A stretch of 64,000 nt of DNA from an uncultured Pelagibacteraceae bacterium. Its GTDB lineage: Bacteria > Pseudomonadota > Alphaproteobacteria > Pelagibacterales > Pelagibacteraceae. The stretch covers positions 1 through 64,000 of the forward strand of contig CABXYU010000002.1 in assembly GCA_902516625.1 (NCBI GenBank), read 5' to 3'. Every line of letters starts with the position of its first letter. Within the stretch, counting starts at the first letter, position 1. Shown here piece by piece: positions 8,753 to 17,120 of this stretch. The translations under genes were made by a program, and so were the position numbers. A model generated the notes under the pieces. That model was not told the DNA's origin. It did not search any database and saw only the letters and a program-made list of their open reading frames with translations.

Positions 8753-9335
8753 CTTCTTTGTTTCCTTCTTGTGAAGTTCTCATTAATACTTTTTCAGTTT
8801 CCTCGGCATCGCCCTCTGTTCCTCTTTCAAGCCAACTACCTGTTTGAATACAAATAATACATCTAAAGACCTCTCCAATTCCTTGGAGTGTTAAAAGCGT
8901 TCCAGATAATGGTATTAAAGATTTTGCCATATAAATTTGAATTTGTGCAGGACTGTTCCAACTTGTTTCCTTAATCTTCCATGCAAGTGCAGCATATTCA
9001 TAGCCATAAAAAGCTAGTGCAATAACGCCAGGAAAAAAGAAAATAAAATATAAAACTACATCTATCCAAGCTTGTGTTCTTTGAGAAAATAACCTGTATA
9101 TAACATCACCTCTTACATGAGCTTCAGTGCATAAAGTATAAGCTCCTGCCATCATAAAAATTGCACCATACATCTGAAGACTAAAATCAAAATTCCATAA
9201 GGTTGGGGCATTTAAAGCATATGCCATAAAAACTTCATAGCATGTTCCTCCCATCAGAATTACTATACACCATGAGAATGCTTTACCCATTGATATACTC
9301 AATCGATCGGCAAATTTTATGTAGGATCTCATCAT
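8742..9335 (-). CDS. dctQ: TRAP transporter small permease (DctQ)
   Basis: Four-helix small membrane subunit of the TRAP transporter. The 197-residue protein has four hydrophobic stretches and the DctQ-typical EAHVRGDVIYRLFSQRTQAWID segment, where the His-Val-Arg-Gly-Asp core is conserved. The C-terminal 30 residues are charged and cytoplasmic. Two Met codons at the start make the exact initiation site ambiguous by one codon. It overlaps dctM by 11 bases, and a terminator-like hairpin lies between it and dctP. Confidence 0.92.
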   Translation of the reverse strand: MMRSYIKFADRLSISMGKAFSWCIVILMGGTCYEVFMAYALNAPTLWNFDFSLQMYGAIFMMAGAYTLCTEAHVRGDVIYRLFSQRTQAWIDVVLYFIFFFPGVIALAFYGYEYAALAWKIKETSWNSPAQIQIYMAKSLIPLSGTLLTLQGIGEVFRCIICIQTGSWLERGTEGDAEETEKVLMRTSQEGNKEDVI

Positions 9336-9375
9336 AGATATAGACTTTTATTGAATTGTTATAGATTAATCAAAT

Positions 9376-9396
9376 AAAAAGGGGGCCGAAGCCCCC
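9376..9396 (-). terminator. Terminator or attenuator hairpin between dctP and dctQ
   Basis: On the minus strand a 6-bp all-G/C stem (9391-9396 with 9381-9386) closes a TTCG tetraloop and is followed by five T (9376-9380). This is the shape of an intrinsic terminator, and is striking in such A+T-rich DNA. Because dctQ and dctM lie downstream on the same strand, partial termination would give more binding-protein mRNA than permease mRNA. Confidence 0.85.
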
Positions 9397-9419
9397 TCAT
9401 TAAAATTTGTAAAAGTTAA

Positions 9420-10577
9420 TTATATCTTAACTTTTCCGATTGGACCAAACTCATTTTCATATGCAAGTTTGTAATTCGGCTGATTCATCAGCAAGTACTT
9501 CATTACTCTCTTCGCATAAGCTTTTTGAGAATCAACAACTTTCTTAAAGAAAGGATCTTTCTTATTGAAGTCACCAATTACTTTGTCCCAACCTTTTAAT
9601 TGTTGAGCCAAAATCTCATCTGAAGTTTGGTAAACATTTACTTTATGCTCATTCATTAACTTAGCTAAGTCAGCTGAGTATCTTACTAAAGCTTTAAAGT
9701 AGTTATCACTGTTTGCAGCATAAGCAGCATTTTTCAATATTGCTTGGTGTGCTGGTGATAAACTATTATATGTTTTTTTGTTAACTGGTATTTCAAACAT
9801 CTCTTGAGATTGGTGGAAGCTTCCTAAGTGATAGTGCTTAGAAACGTCTTGCATACCAAATTGAGAGTCTGAAGTTGGGTTATTAAACTCAGCAGCCTCA
9901 ATCAAACCAGTTTTCATAGCTGGCTGGATTTCACCACCTGGTAATTGTCTAACTACCATTCCCATTGCAGTTAAAACGTTAGTCGCAAGACCAACTGTTC
10001 TGTACTTCATTCCTTTTACATCAGATACTTTAGTTACGTTCTTCTTGAACCAACCAAAAGGCTGTGCAGGCATAGGCATATGAAAGAACCCAATGTAGTC
10101 GAATCCAACTTTTGCAAGTGTCTCATCATATAATTTTCTTCCTCCACCGTACTCCATCCATCCCATTACTTCTTGAGAAGACATACCGTAAGAAGGACCA
10201 GTACCAAATAAAGATGCAGCTGGATTTTTTCCATACCAATATGCAGTCACCCAGTGACCCATATCAACTACACCTGAACTTACTGCTTGTCCAATTTCTG
10301 AAGTTTTTACAACTGCTCCAACTGGCTGAAGATCTATCTGTAATGAACCTCCAGACATTTCTTTTACCATGTTGCAATAGTCACCTGCCATTTCAAAAAA
10401 GATGTTTGCTCCACTTGGCCATGCAGCTTGCATCTTAAGAACTTTGTGACCATCTGCTCTTGCAATGTTTGGCATTGCAACTGTAGCTGCAGCAACAGCT
10501 CCAGCTTTCGCAGCAGTTTTAAAGAACTTTCGTCTTGAAGATTTATTTATCTTCAATGATCTATTTTCTTTCGTCAT
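9420..10577 (-). CDS. dctP: TRAP transporter substrate-binding protein (DctP)
   Basis: Periplasmic binding protein that captures the substrate for the TRAP permeases. Residues 1-42 form a twin-arginine signal (SRRKFFKTAAKAG, then an Ala-rich hydrophobic stretch ending ARA), so it is probably exported folded. The rest, 385 residues in all, resembles the binding-protein group that includes 2-oxoacid (TakP) and lactate/mannitol-annotated members: WPSGANIFFEMAGDYCNMVKEMSGGSLQ and GMKYRTVGLATNVLTAMG. A strong AGGAGT Shine-Dalgarno precedes the start. Neighbouring 2-hydroxyacid enzymes point to a small hydroxy- or oxo-monocarboxylate, which is inference. Confidence 0.93.
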   Translation of the reverse strand: MTKENRSLKINKSSRRKFFKTAAKAGAVAAATVAMPNIARADGHKVLKMQAAWPSGANIFFEMAGDYCNMVKEMSGGSLQIDLQPVGAVVKTSEIGQAVSSGVVDMGHWVTAYWYGKNPAASLFGTGPSYGMSSQEVMGWMEYGGGRKLYDETLAKVGFDYIGFFHMPMPAQPFGWFKKNVTKVSDVKGMKYRTVGLATNVLTAMGMVVRQLPGGEIQPAMKTGLIEAAEFNNPTSDSQFGMQDVSKHYHLGSFHQSQEMFEIPVNKKTYNSLSPAHQAILKNAAYAANSDNYFKALVRYSADLAKLMNEHKVNVYQTSDEILAQQLKGWDKVIGDFNKKDPFFKKVVDSQKAYAKRVMKYLLMNQPNYKLAYENEFGPIGKVKI

Positions 10578-10695
10578 TATTACTCCTATTAAAGTTAATT
10601 AACTGGAATAATTAAAGCATAGAATCAGATTAGAGTCTTTCTAAAAAGAAACGCAGATGTCGCAGAAGTTTAAATTTTTACAATCCCTGGTAGAA

Positions 10696-11649
10696 TTAAT
10701 TTACTTTATTTTTGCAATTTCCCGTTCTAAAAAATTCATCAATGTTGTCAATCGCTAAATTTGCCATTGCAATCCTAGTGTCTTTAGTTGCGCTTCCAAG
10801 ATGAGGTAAAATAAATGCTGACTTTATTTTCAAATAACCAGGATTTAGATTTGGTTCATTTTTATATACGTCCAAACCTACTGCGTAAATTTTTCTTCTA
10901 TTTAAAGCGTCTATTAGAGCTTCATCATCAACTATGTCACCTCTTGCAACATTAGTTACTACTGCTCCTGTTGGAAAATATTCAACTGTATCTCTATTTA
11001 TCATGTTTTCAGTTTCTTTGGTTGCAGGACAACATATAGATAAAACATCTGACACTGAAAAAAGACTTTTGATATTATCATGGTAAACAGCTCCATTTTC
11101 TTTTTCAGGGCTTAATTTTGATCTATTGTGGTAATGAATTATCATGCCTAAAGATTTAGCAATGTTTGCAATTTTTTGTCCTATTCTTCCCATTCCTAAA
11201 ATACCAAGTCTTGTCCCCGTTAGTTGTTTACCTATCAAATAATCTGCAGACCATTTCCATCCACCTTCTCTTGCAGACTCAATTCCCTCAGCTGCTCTCC
11301 TGCACGCACCAAGTATTAGTAAAATACCTATTTCAGCAGTTGCGTCTGACAATACCTCAGGCGTATTCGTAACAACAATGCCCTTTTTTTTTGCTGCTTC
11401 TAGATCAATATTCCCAAAACCTACTGCAAAATTGGAAATAATTTTTATTGTATTAGGTAATTTTTCAATAGTTTCTTTATCCATCTTATCTGTAAGAGAA
11501 GTTAAGATGCCATCAAAGCCTGCACTAAGCTCAATTACCTTTGATTGCGAATATAGCTCATCATTATTATTAAATTTTGCTTCAAAAGTTTTTGATGCTT
11601 TATCTTCACTTTCTTTAATTAGTTTTCTAGTAATCAAAATTTTCTTCAT
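10696..11649 (-). CDS. D-2-hydroxyacid dehydrogenase (glyoxylate/hydroxypyruvate reductase-like)
   Basis: NAD(P)-dependent enzyme interconverting 2-oxoacids and D-2-hydroxyacids, such as glyoxylate/glycolate or hydroxypyruvate/glycerate. The 317-residue protein has the Rossmann motif GILGMGRIGQKIA at about 155, the catalytic Arg in NVARGDIVDD, Glu in NEPN and His in LPHLGSATKDTR. Length and motifs match the GyaR/GhrB group. It lies 15 bases after the GlcD-like gene and 118 bases before dctP, all on the minus strand. It could reduce oxoacids made by the neighbouring oxidases, or run in the oxidative direction. Confidence 0.9.
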   Translation of the reverse strand: MKKILITRKLIKESEDKASKTFEAKFNNNDELYSQSKVIELSAGFDGILTSLTDKMDKETIEKLPNTIKIISNFAVGFGNIDLEAAKKKGIVVTNTPEVLSDATAEIGILLILGACRRAAEGIESAREGGWKWSADYLIGKQLTGTRLGILGMGRIGQKIANIAKSLGMIIHYHNRSKLSPEKENGAVYHDNIKSLFSVSDVLSICCPATKETENMINRDTVEYFPTGAVVTNVARGDIVDDEALIDALNRRKIYAVGLDVYKNEPNLNPGYLKIKSAFILPHLGSATKDTRIAMANLAIDNIDEFFRTGNCKNKVN

Positions 11650-11664
11650 TAAAGTTTTCCTTGA

Positions 11665-13038
11665 CTAGTTAAGATCAAATATTTTACCAGGATTCATTAT
11701 ATTGTTTTGATCAATAGTTTTTTTAATTGATTGCATTAATGGAATATTATCTCCATGCTCTTTTATCAAATAGGATTTTTTGTGGAGCCCTACACCATGT
11801 TCTCCGGTTATTGTTCCATTCAGTTTAAGTGTTTTTTGGATTAACAAGTCACTAAAATCTCTAATTTTTTTATAAGTTTCTTTTTGAGTGGGATCATAAG
11901 GTAATAAGACATGAAAATTTCCATCTCCAAGATGGCCTACCATTGGAGCCCTTAAACCAAGTTTTTTTGTTTGCTCCTCAGCAAAATTTACACACTCTGT
12001 TATTTTTGAGACTGGGAGACATACATCGGTTGAGTATACTCTACCATTATTAATCAAAGCTTTTACTGAATAGTAAACATCCCATCTAGCTTTCCAAAGT
12101 TTATTTCTTTCCTGCAAGTCTTTAGCCCACTTAAATGAACTTCCATTATTTTCTTTTGAAATTTCCTCAACAACTTTTATATTCTCTTGATTAGATGTAT
12201 CAGATCCATGAAATTCAAAAAATAAAGTTGGAACAGCCTCAATATCTTTTAATTTAGAATAATTAATACTAATTTCCATTTGATCTTTATTTAACATTTC
12301 AATTCTTGCAATTGGGACACCATACTGAATTATTTGTTGTGCTGTTTGAACTGCACTTTCTAAGGTTTTAAAATGACATACCGCGCTCATGATGCTCTCT
12401 GGTATTGGAGATAATCTTAATTGAATTTCAGTGATAACACCCAAAGTACCTTCAGAACCAATAAAGAGATTTGTTAAATTATATCCTGCAGAGGTTTTTT
12501 TTGTTCTACCACCTGTATTAATAATATCACCATTTGGTAATACAACTGTAAGACCAGTTATCACAGATTTCATTGTTCCATACTTTACAGCCATTGTGCC
12601 AGAAGCAGAGGTTGATGCCATTCCACCTATTGCAGCATTTGCACCAGGATCAATTGGAAAAAAAACCCCATCCTCTCTTAAATAATCGTTTAATTGTTCT
12701 TTGGTCACACAAGCTTGAACTCTACAATCAAAATCTTCCACGTTAACACTTAAAATTTTATTCATTTTTTCTAAGCACATAGTTATTCCTTTATCATTAC
12801 CAACAACATTTCCCTCTAATGAAGTTCCAGTTCCGAAAGGCACTACAGGGATTTTATGTTTGTTACATAAGCCTAAAATTTTTGAGACTTCCTCATTAGT
12901 TTCAGGAAAGACAACTGCTTTAGATAATATTGGATCAAAGGTGTCTTCACCTCTTGCATAATTTGCGCGCGTAGACTCAGATGTAGAAAATCTATTATTA
13001 AGAAGGTTTTTTAACTCAGTCTGAATTTGTTCATTCAT
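11665..13038 (-). CDS. FAD-linked D-2-hydroxyacid dehydrogenase (D-lactate dehydrogenase/GlcD type)
   Basis: Flavoprotein oxidising a D-2-hydroxyacid such as D-lactate or glycolate to the 2-oxoacid. The 457 residues comprise an N-terminal FAD-binding PCMH domain (VVPFGTGTSLEGNVVG, then DPGANAAIGGMASTSASG and a SEGTLGVITEIQLRL motif) and a C-terminal oxidase domain with HLGDGNFHVLLP and TGEHGVGLHKK. This single-chain form resembles cytochrome-linked D-LDH. No GlcE or GlcF subunit is adjacent, which favours D-LDH-like activity over a three-subunit glycolate oxidase. It sits between the hydroxyacid dehydrogenase and the aminotransferase. Confidence 0.92.
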   Translation of the reverse strand: MNEQIQTELKNLLNNRFSTSESTRANYARGEDTFDPILSKAVVFPETNEEVSKILGLCNKHKIPVVPFGTGTSLEGNVVGNDKGITMCLEKMNKILSVNVEDFDCRVQACVTKEQLNDYLREDGVFFPIDPGANAAIGGMASTSASGTMAVKYGTMKSVITGLTVVLPNGDIINTGGRTKKTSAGYNLTNLFIGSEGTLGVITEIQLRLSPIPESIMSAVCHFKTLESAVQTAQQIIQYGVPIARIEMLNKDQMEISINYSKLKDIEAVPTLFFEFHGSDTSNQENIKVVEEISKENNGSSFKWAKDLQERNKLWKARWDVYYSVKALINNGRVYSTDVCLPVSKITECVNFAEEQTKKLGLRAPMVGHLGDGNFHVLLPYDPTQKETYKKIRDFSDLLIQKTLKLNGTITGEHGVGLHKKSYLIKEHGDNIPLMQSIKKTIDQNNIMNPGKIFDLN

Positions 13039-13080
13039 ATATTTTTATAATATAAAAATTATAAAAAAAATATACTCAAA

Positions 13081-14244
13081 TTAACCCAGCATTTTTTTGA
13101 TATTCTCGAGAGCTTGTGAAATATTATCTTGAGAAGCTGCAAAACTAAACCTTACGTAATCATTACAAGTTTTTCCAAAGGCGGTACCTGGTACAATTGC
13201 TACTCCAGCCTCATGCATTGCTTTTTTACAAAACTCAGCACCACTCATTCCTGTCCCAATTACTTTTGGAAAAGCATAAAAAGCTCCTCCAGGCAAACTA
13301 CATTCCACACCTGGAAGTTCATTTAATCCTTTATGAATAAGATTTCTTCTCTGCGTAAACTTTACCATCATCTCATCAATCGAATCATCTGGACCATCTA
13401 GTGCAGCAATTCCCGCAAACTGTGCAGCTGCATTAACACACGAAACACTATTGATTAATAATTTGTTAACATGTTCAACTAAATTTTTTGGCCAAAAACT
13501 CCAACCAAGTCTCCATCCAGTCATTGAATATGCTTTGCTCCAACCTTCAAGTACAATCAACCTTTCTCTCAGTTCAGGGTAATTAAAAAATGATGGCATT
13601 TCTTTACCATCAAATATCTGTCTACTGTAAATTTCATCACTTAATATTGTAACATGCGGATGTTTTTTTAATCCCTCTGCTAATACATCTATGTCGGCTT
13701 TATCAACAAAACTTCCTGTAGGATTATTTGGATTTATTAATATTAATAATCTCGTCTTATCAGTTATCAAAGATAGAATTTTTTCTGGATTAAATTTTAA
13801 ATCATTGTCCTCAGTCAAATCATAAGGCACAGCAGTTGAACCTGTATAATTTATCATTGACTCGTATATTGGGAAAGCTGGTGTAGGATGTATTATTTCT
13901 GCACCTGGTTCACCAAAGCATTGTATGGCATAACTCATTGTAGGTTTTCCACCAGGCATAATTAAAATTCTCTCAAAATCTATATCGACACTGTAACGTT
14001 TTTTTATCCATCTGGTTACAGCCTGTCTACATTCTGGAATTCCATTAGACATTACATAGCCGTGGTGGCCATCATCTAAGGCTTTCTTTGCAGCTTCAAC
14101 AACATGCTTTGGAGTTTTAAAATCTGGTTGACCTAAACCTAAGTGTATCATTGGTTTGCCTTGAGCTTCTAATTTTTTTGCTTCTGCAAGAACTGAAAAA
14201 GCTGTTTCTGTTCCTAGCCTGTCTAAACTTTTTGCTAATTCCAT
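13081..14244 (-). CDS. Class I/II pyridoxal-phosphate aminotransferase
   Basis: Cytosolic fold-type I aminotransferase of 387 residues. Visible features are the N-terminal IHLGLGQPDFKTP motif, the NPNNPTGS segment, the LSDEIYS Asp/Tyr pair that holds the cofactor, the PLP-binding Lys in LEGWSKAYSMTGWRLGW, and the substrate Arg in NDYVRFSFAA. It resembles aspartate/alanine-type aminotransferases of group I. Its place between D- and L-2-hydroxyacid oxidases suggests that it aminates 2-oxoacids such as pyruvate or glyoxylate. Substrate cannot be fixed from sequence. Confidence 0.9.
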   Translation of the reverse strand: MELAKSLDRLGTETAFSVLAEAKKLEAQGKPMIHLGLGQPDFKTPKHVVEAAKKALDDGHHGYVMSNGIPECRQAVTRWIKKRYSVDIDFERILIMPGGKPTMSYAIQCFGEPGAEIIHPTPAFPIYESMINYTGSTAVPYDLTEDNDLKFNPEKILSLITDKTRLLILINPNNPTGSFVDKADIDVLAEGLKKHPHVTILSDEIYSRQIFDGKEMPSFFNYPELRERLIVLEGWSKAYSMTGWRLGWSFWPKNLVEHVNKLLINSVSCVNAAAQFAGIAALDGPDDSIDEMMVKFTQRRNLIHKGLNELPGVECSLPGGAFYAFPKVIGTGMSGAEFCKKAMHEAGVAIVPGTAFGKTCNDYVRFSFAASQDNISQALENIKKMLG

Positions 14245-14258
14245 AATTAAATTCCTTT

Positions 14259-15422
14259 TTAAATTTTTCCGTTGTTTCTATAAATTAATTTTGAACTATT
14301 CAACTCTTTTAAGTTTTTACAACCCATTAAAACCATATTTCTATTAATTTCATCATGCATGTTCTTTAGTAAACGTTCAACTCCTTGCTGGCCACCTGCG
14401 GCCAAAGAGAACAAAAACATCTTACCAAAACTACAAGCTTTAGCTCCAGCAGCAATAGCTTTTAGCACATGTGTTCCTCTCCTAACTCCACCATCTAAAA
14501 TAATTTCTAACTTGTCACCTACAGCGTCTGAAATTGCTTTTACTTGATCAAATGGTGATCGCGATCCGTCAAGTTGGCGACCTCCATGGTTTGAAATCAT
14601 TATTGCTGTGCATCCAATATCAATTGCTCTTCTAGCATCATCAACAGACATCACTCCTTTTAATGCAAAGGGTCCATTCCATTTTTTCACACAATATTCT
14701 GCATCTTTCCAATTCATGGTAGGGTCATATTGTTCATTAATATATTCTATAACTGATTTAGCTATATTTGTACCTTTGTCTGTTTTGGTCGAAACGTTCG
14801 CCAGTTTAAATTTGCCATGAGTTAAATAATTAAAAACCCAGTTCGGGTGCACAGCAAAACTCATCAGACTTTGTAAGGTTAGTTTTGGGGGTGTTGTAAA
14901 ACCAGTTCTATGATCTCTCTCCCTATTTCCAGCAACAAGAGTATCAACAGTTAAGCACATACCATCAAATCCTGACCTTTTACATCTGTCAATTAAGTCA
15001 TCAGTTATTGATTGATCTTTGTGAACATAAAGTTGAAATAACTTTGGACCTCCAGAAATATTTGAAATTTCCTCAATGGTGTTATTAGCCATAGTTGACA
15101 TGCTATAAAATGTTCCAAATTTATCAGCTGCCTTAGCTGAGGCTTTGTCTCCATCATGGTGATAAAGTCTTTGCATAGCACAAGGTGACAAAAAAATTGG
15201 CATATCAATTTTTTTTCCAAAAATAGTCGTGGATAAATCTGGCCTTCCAACACTGGCAAGAATATTCGGAACTAAGTCACAATCATAAAAAGAATTAGTA
15301 TTTCGGTTAAGTGTTATTTCATCATCAGCACCACCATCAATATAGTGAAAGATTGGTGAGGGTAATTTTTTTTTTGCTAACTTTCTAAAATCATCAAAAT
15401 TGTAACAATTTTTTAAGCTCAT
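14259..15422 (-). CDS. FMN-dependent L-2-hydroxyacid dehydrogenase/oxidase, copy 1 (LldD-like)
   Basis: TIM-barrel flavoprotein that oxidises an L-2-hydroxyacid (L-lactate, glycolate or similar) to the 2-oxoacid. The 387-residue protein carries the family residues: Tyr in FHYIDGGADDE, Tyr in FQLYVHKD, Asp in LTVDT, the catalytic His and substrate Arg in SNHGGRQLDG, and the FMN phosphate loop ILDGGVRRGTHVLKA. It ends 14 bases before the aminotransferase and starts 9 bases after its paralogue. The ring-binding and catalytic residues are all present, so it should be active. Confidence 0.92.
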   Translation of the reverse strand: MSLKNCYNFDDFRKLAKKKLPSPIFHYIDGGADDEITLNRNTNSFYDCDLVPNILASVGRPDLSTTIFGKKIDMPIFLSPCAMQRLYHHDGDKASAKAADKFGTFYSMSTMANNTIEEISNISGGPKLFQLYVHKDQSITDDLIDRCKRSGFDGMCLTVDTLVAGNRERDHRTGFTTPPKLTLQSLMSFAVHPNWVFNYLTHGKFKLANVSTKTDKGTNIAKSVIEYINEQYDPTMNWKDAEYCVKKWNGPFALKGVMSVDDARRAIDIGCTAIMISNHGGRQLDGSRSPFDQVKAISDAVGDKLEIILDGGVRRGTHVLKAIAAGAKACSFGKMFLFSLAAGGQQGVERLLKNMHDEINRNMVLMGCKNLKELNSSKLIYRNNGKI

Positions 15423-15431
15423 TTACAAAGA

Positions 15432-16586
15432 CTAGATTTTTCTAAATCTCAAGTTATTTCTATTTAAATCTGAAATTTTTGTGCAACCCATTAATTTCAT
15501 ATCTCTTTGTAATTCAGCTTTATATTGACCTAAGGCTCTTTCAACACCAGCTTGTCCAGCTGCTGCTAAAGCGTAAAGATAGAGTCTTCCTCCCGCACAA
15601 GCTTTAGCTCCTAAAGACAAGGCTTTAAGCATGTGAGTCCCTCTTTGAAAACCTCCTTCGCAAATAACATCTATTTTATCACCAACAGCATCAACTATTT
15701 CTGCTAATTGATCAAATGGCGATCGCGATCCGTCAAGTTGGCGACCTCCATGATTAGAGACCATTATTCCTGTACATCCGATATCAACTGCTTTTTTTGC
15801 ATCTTCGACACTCATAACTCCTTTGAGAGCAAAATGCCCACCCCATTGGGAACACAATTTTTCAGCATCTTTCCAGTTCATTGATTGATCTAACATTGTG
15901 GAAAAATAATTTCCAATGGACGTATTTGTACTTGTGCCTTCTTTTACATAATTCTGTAAATGTGGTAGCTCAAATTTTCCTTTTGTTAAATAATTTATTC
16001 CCCACATAGGTTTTGTCGCAAAACTAAATAAACTAGATAATGTAAGCTTAGGTGGAGATGTAAACCCAGTTCTTAAATCTCTCTCACGATTTCCTCCTGT
16101 AATTGTATCTACTGTAAGAGCCATAACATCAAATTTAGCAGCTTTTGCTCGCTCAAGACAAGAATCATTTAAACCTCTGTCTTTGTGAAAGTAAAATTGG
16201 AACATTTTTGGAGTGTCAATCATTGATGATATTTCCTCAACACTAACCGTTGCTAAAGCTGAAACGCCAAACATAGTATTAAACTTTTGAGCTGCCTTTC
16301 CAACTGCTCTTTCACCATCATAATGAAAAAGTCTCTGTAAAGCAGTTGGCGAACAATAAAAAGGTAAATCAATTTTTTTTCCAAAAATTGTCGTAGATAA
16401 ATCAACATTTTCAACACCTCTTAAAACATTTGGAACAAGATCGACGTCGTTAAATGCTGAAGTATTTCTGTTATATGTTATTTCATCATCGGCAGCTCCA
16501 TCGATATAGTGAAAAATTGGCGACGGTAATTTTTTCTCTGCTAATTTTCTAAAATCATTAAAATTATGACAATTTTTTAAATTCAC
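15432..16586 (-). CDS. FMN-dependent L-2-hydroxyacid dehydrogenase/oxidase, copy 2 (LldD-like)
   Basis: Paralogue of the next gene, 384 residues, clearly similar along its whole length; the first 40 residues of the two differ at only a few positions. It has the same catalytic set: Tyr in FHYIDGAADDE, Tyr in FQFYFHKD, LTVDT, SNHGGRQLDG and ICEGGFQRGTHMLKA. The second phosphate-loop Arg of copy 1 (GGVRRG) is Gln here (GGFQRG). Differences around the active-site lid suggest a different side-chain preference. It is the most upstream gene of the run after the PagL-like gene, separated from copy 1 by 9 bases. Confidence 0.92.
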   Translation of the reverse strand: MNLKNCHNFNDFRKLAEKKLPSPIFHYIDGAADDEITYNRNTSAFNDVDLVPNVLRGVENVDLSTTIFGKKIDLPFYCSPTALQRLFHYDGERAVGKAAQKFNTMFGVSALATVSVEEISSMIDTPKMFQFYFHKDRGLNDSCLERAKAAKFDVMALTVDTITGGNRERDLRTGFTSPPKLTLSSLFSFATKPMWGINYLTKGKFELPHLQNYVKEGTSTNTSIGNYFSTMLDQSMNWKDAEKLCSQWGGHFALKGVMSVEDAKKAVDIGCTGIMVSNHGGRQLDGSRSPFDQLAEIVDAVGDKIDVICEGGFQRGTHMLKALSLGAKACAGGRLYLYALAAAGQAGVERALGQYKAELQRDMKLMGCTKISDLNRNNLRFRKI

Positions 16587-16594
16587 AACTTAAA

Positions 16595-17107
16595 TTAAAA
16601 TTTTTTAAGTAAATTAAACATATAACTATTTGCCCCAGGATTTTTATCTCCTAAACTCGCATTTGATAAATGATTGTATGAAAGACCTATCTGACTATCA
16701 AGAGGTAACTCTAATGATAGTTGAATCTCACTTTTAAACTCTAGAGCATGACCAAGGTCTTTGCCATTTCCTTCGTTATAAAACCCAGGAGCAAAACTTG
16801 GCGTAAAATTAAGCACTCCAATTTTGTAATTTGCTTGAACACCAGTATAAAAATATGAGGCATTGTCAGCTGTCAACATAGCACCAGTAACTGGAGACAA
16901 GTTTCCTAAAAAAGTATCTCTATTTAAGTCTTCATTTTGATGCTGAATTCCTATAAGTGTCGATCTTTTTCCATCATCACTAAAATCAAACATTCCAGTA
17001 TAAACATTAAATTCTGTATTTTTGTAATTTGATTTTATCTCATCAGCGTTTGAAGAAAAAAACATCAACGTGGAATACAGAACTACAAAAATCATTTTAA
17101 ATTTCAT
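16595..17107 (-). CDS. PagL-like acyloxyacyl hydrolase/outer membrane beta-barrel
   Basis: Probable outer membrane protein of the lipid A 3-O-deacylase (PagL) family, which trims an acyl chain from lipid A. It has a signal peptide (about residues 1-21), a 170-residue length right for an 8-strand barrel, a terminal Phe, and the H-x-S-N motif with H146 and S148 followed by NPG. The Glu expected 14 residues after the His in PagL is Asn160 here, as may occur in the broader family. It starts 13 bases after ccmH on the same strand, though function seems unrelated. Catalytic activity is uncertain. Confidence 0.75.
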   Translation of the reverse strand: MKFKMIFVVLYSTLMFFSSNADEIKSNYKNTEFNVYTGMFDFSDDGKRSTLIGIQHQNEDLNRDTFLGNLSPVTGAMLTADNASYFYTGVQANYKIGVLNFTPSFAPGFYNEGNGKDLGHALEFKSEIQLSLELPLDSQIGLSYNHLSNASLGDKNPGANSYMFNLLKKF

Positions 17108-17120
17108 ATACGAAATATAC

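Noticed and set aside
10652..10666. CGCAGA direct repeat (10652-10657 and 10661-10666) upstream of dctP as an operator
   Set aside because: Two six-base copies 9 bases apart are easily by chance, and no regulator gene is adjacent. It is too weak to annotate.
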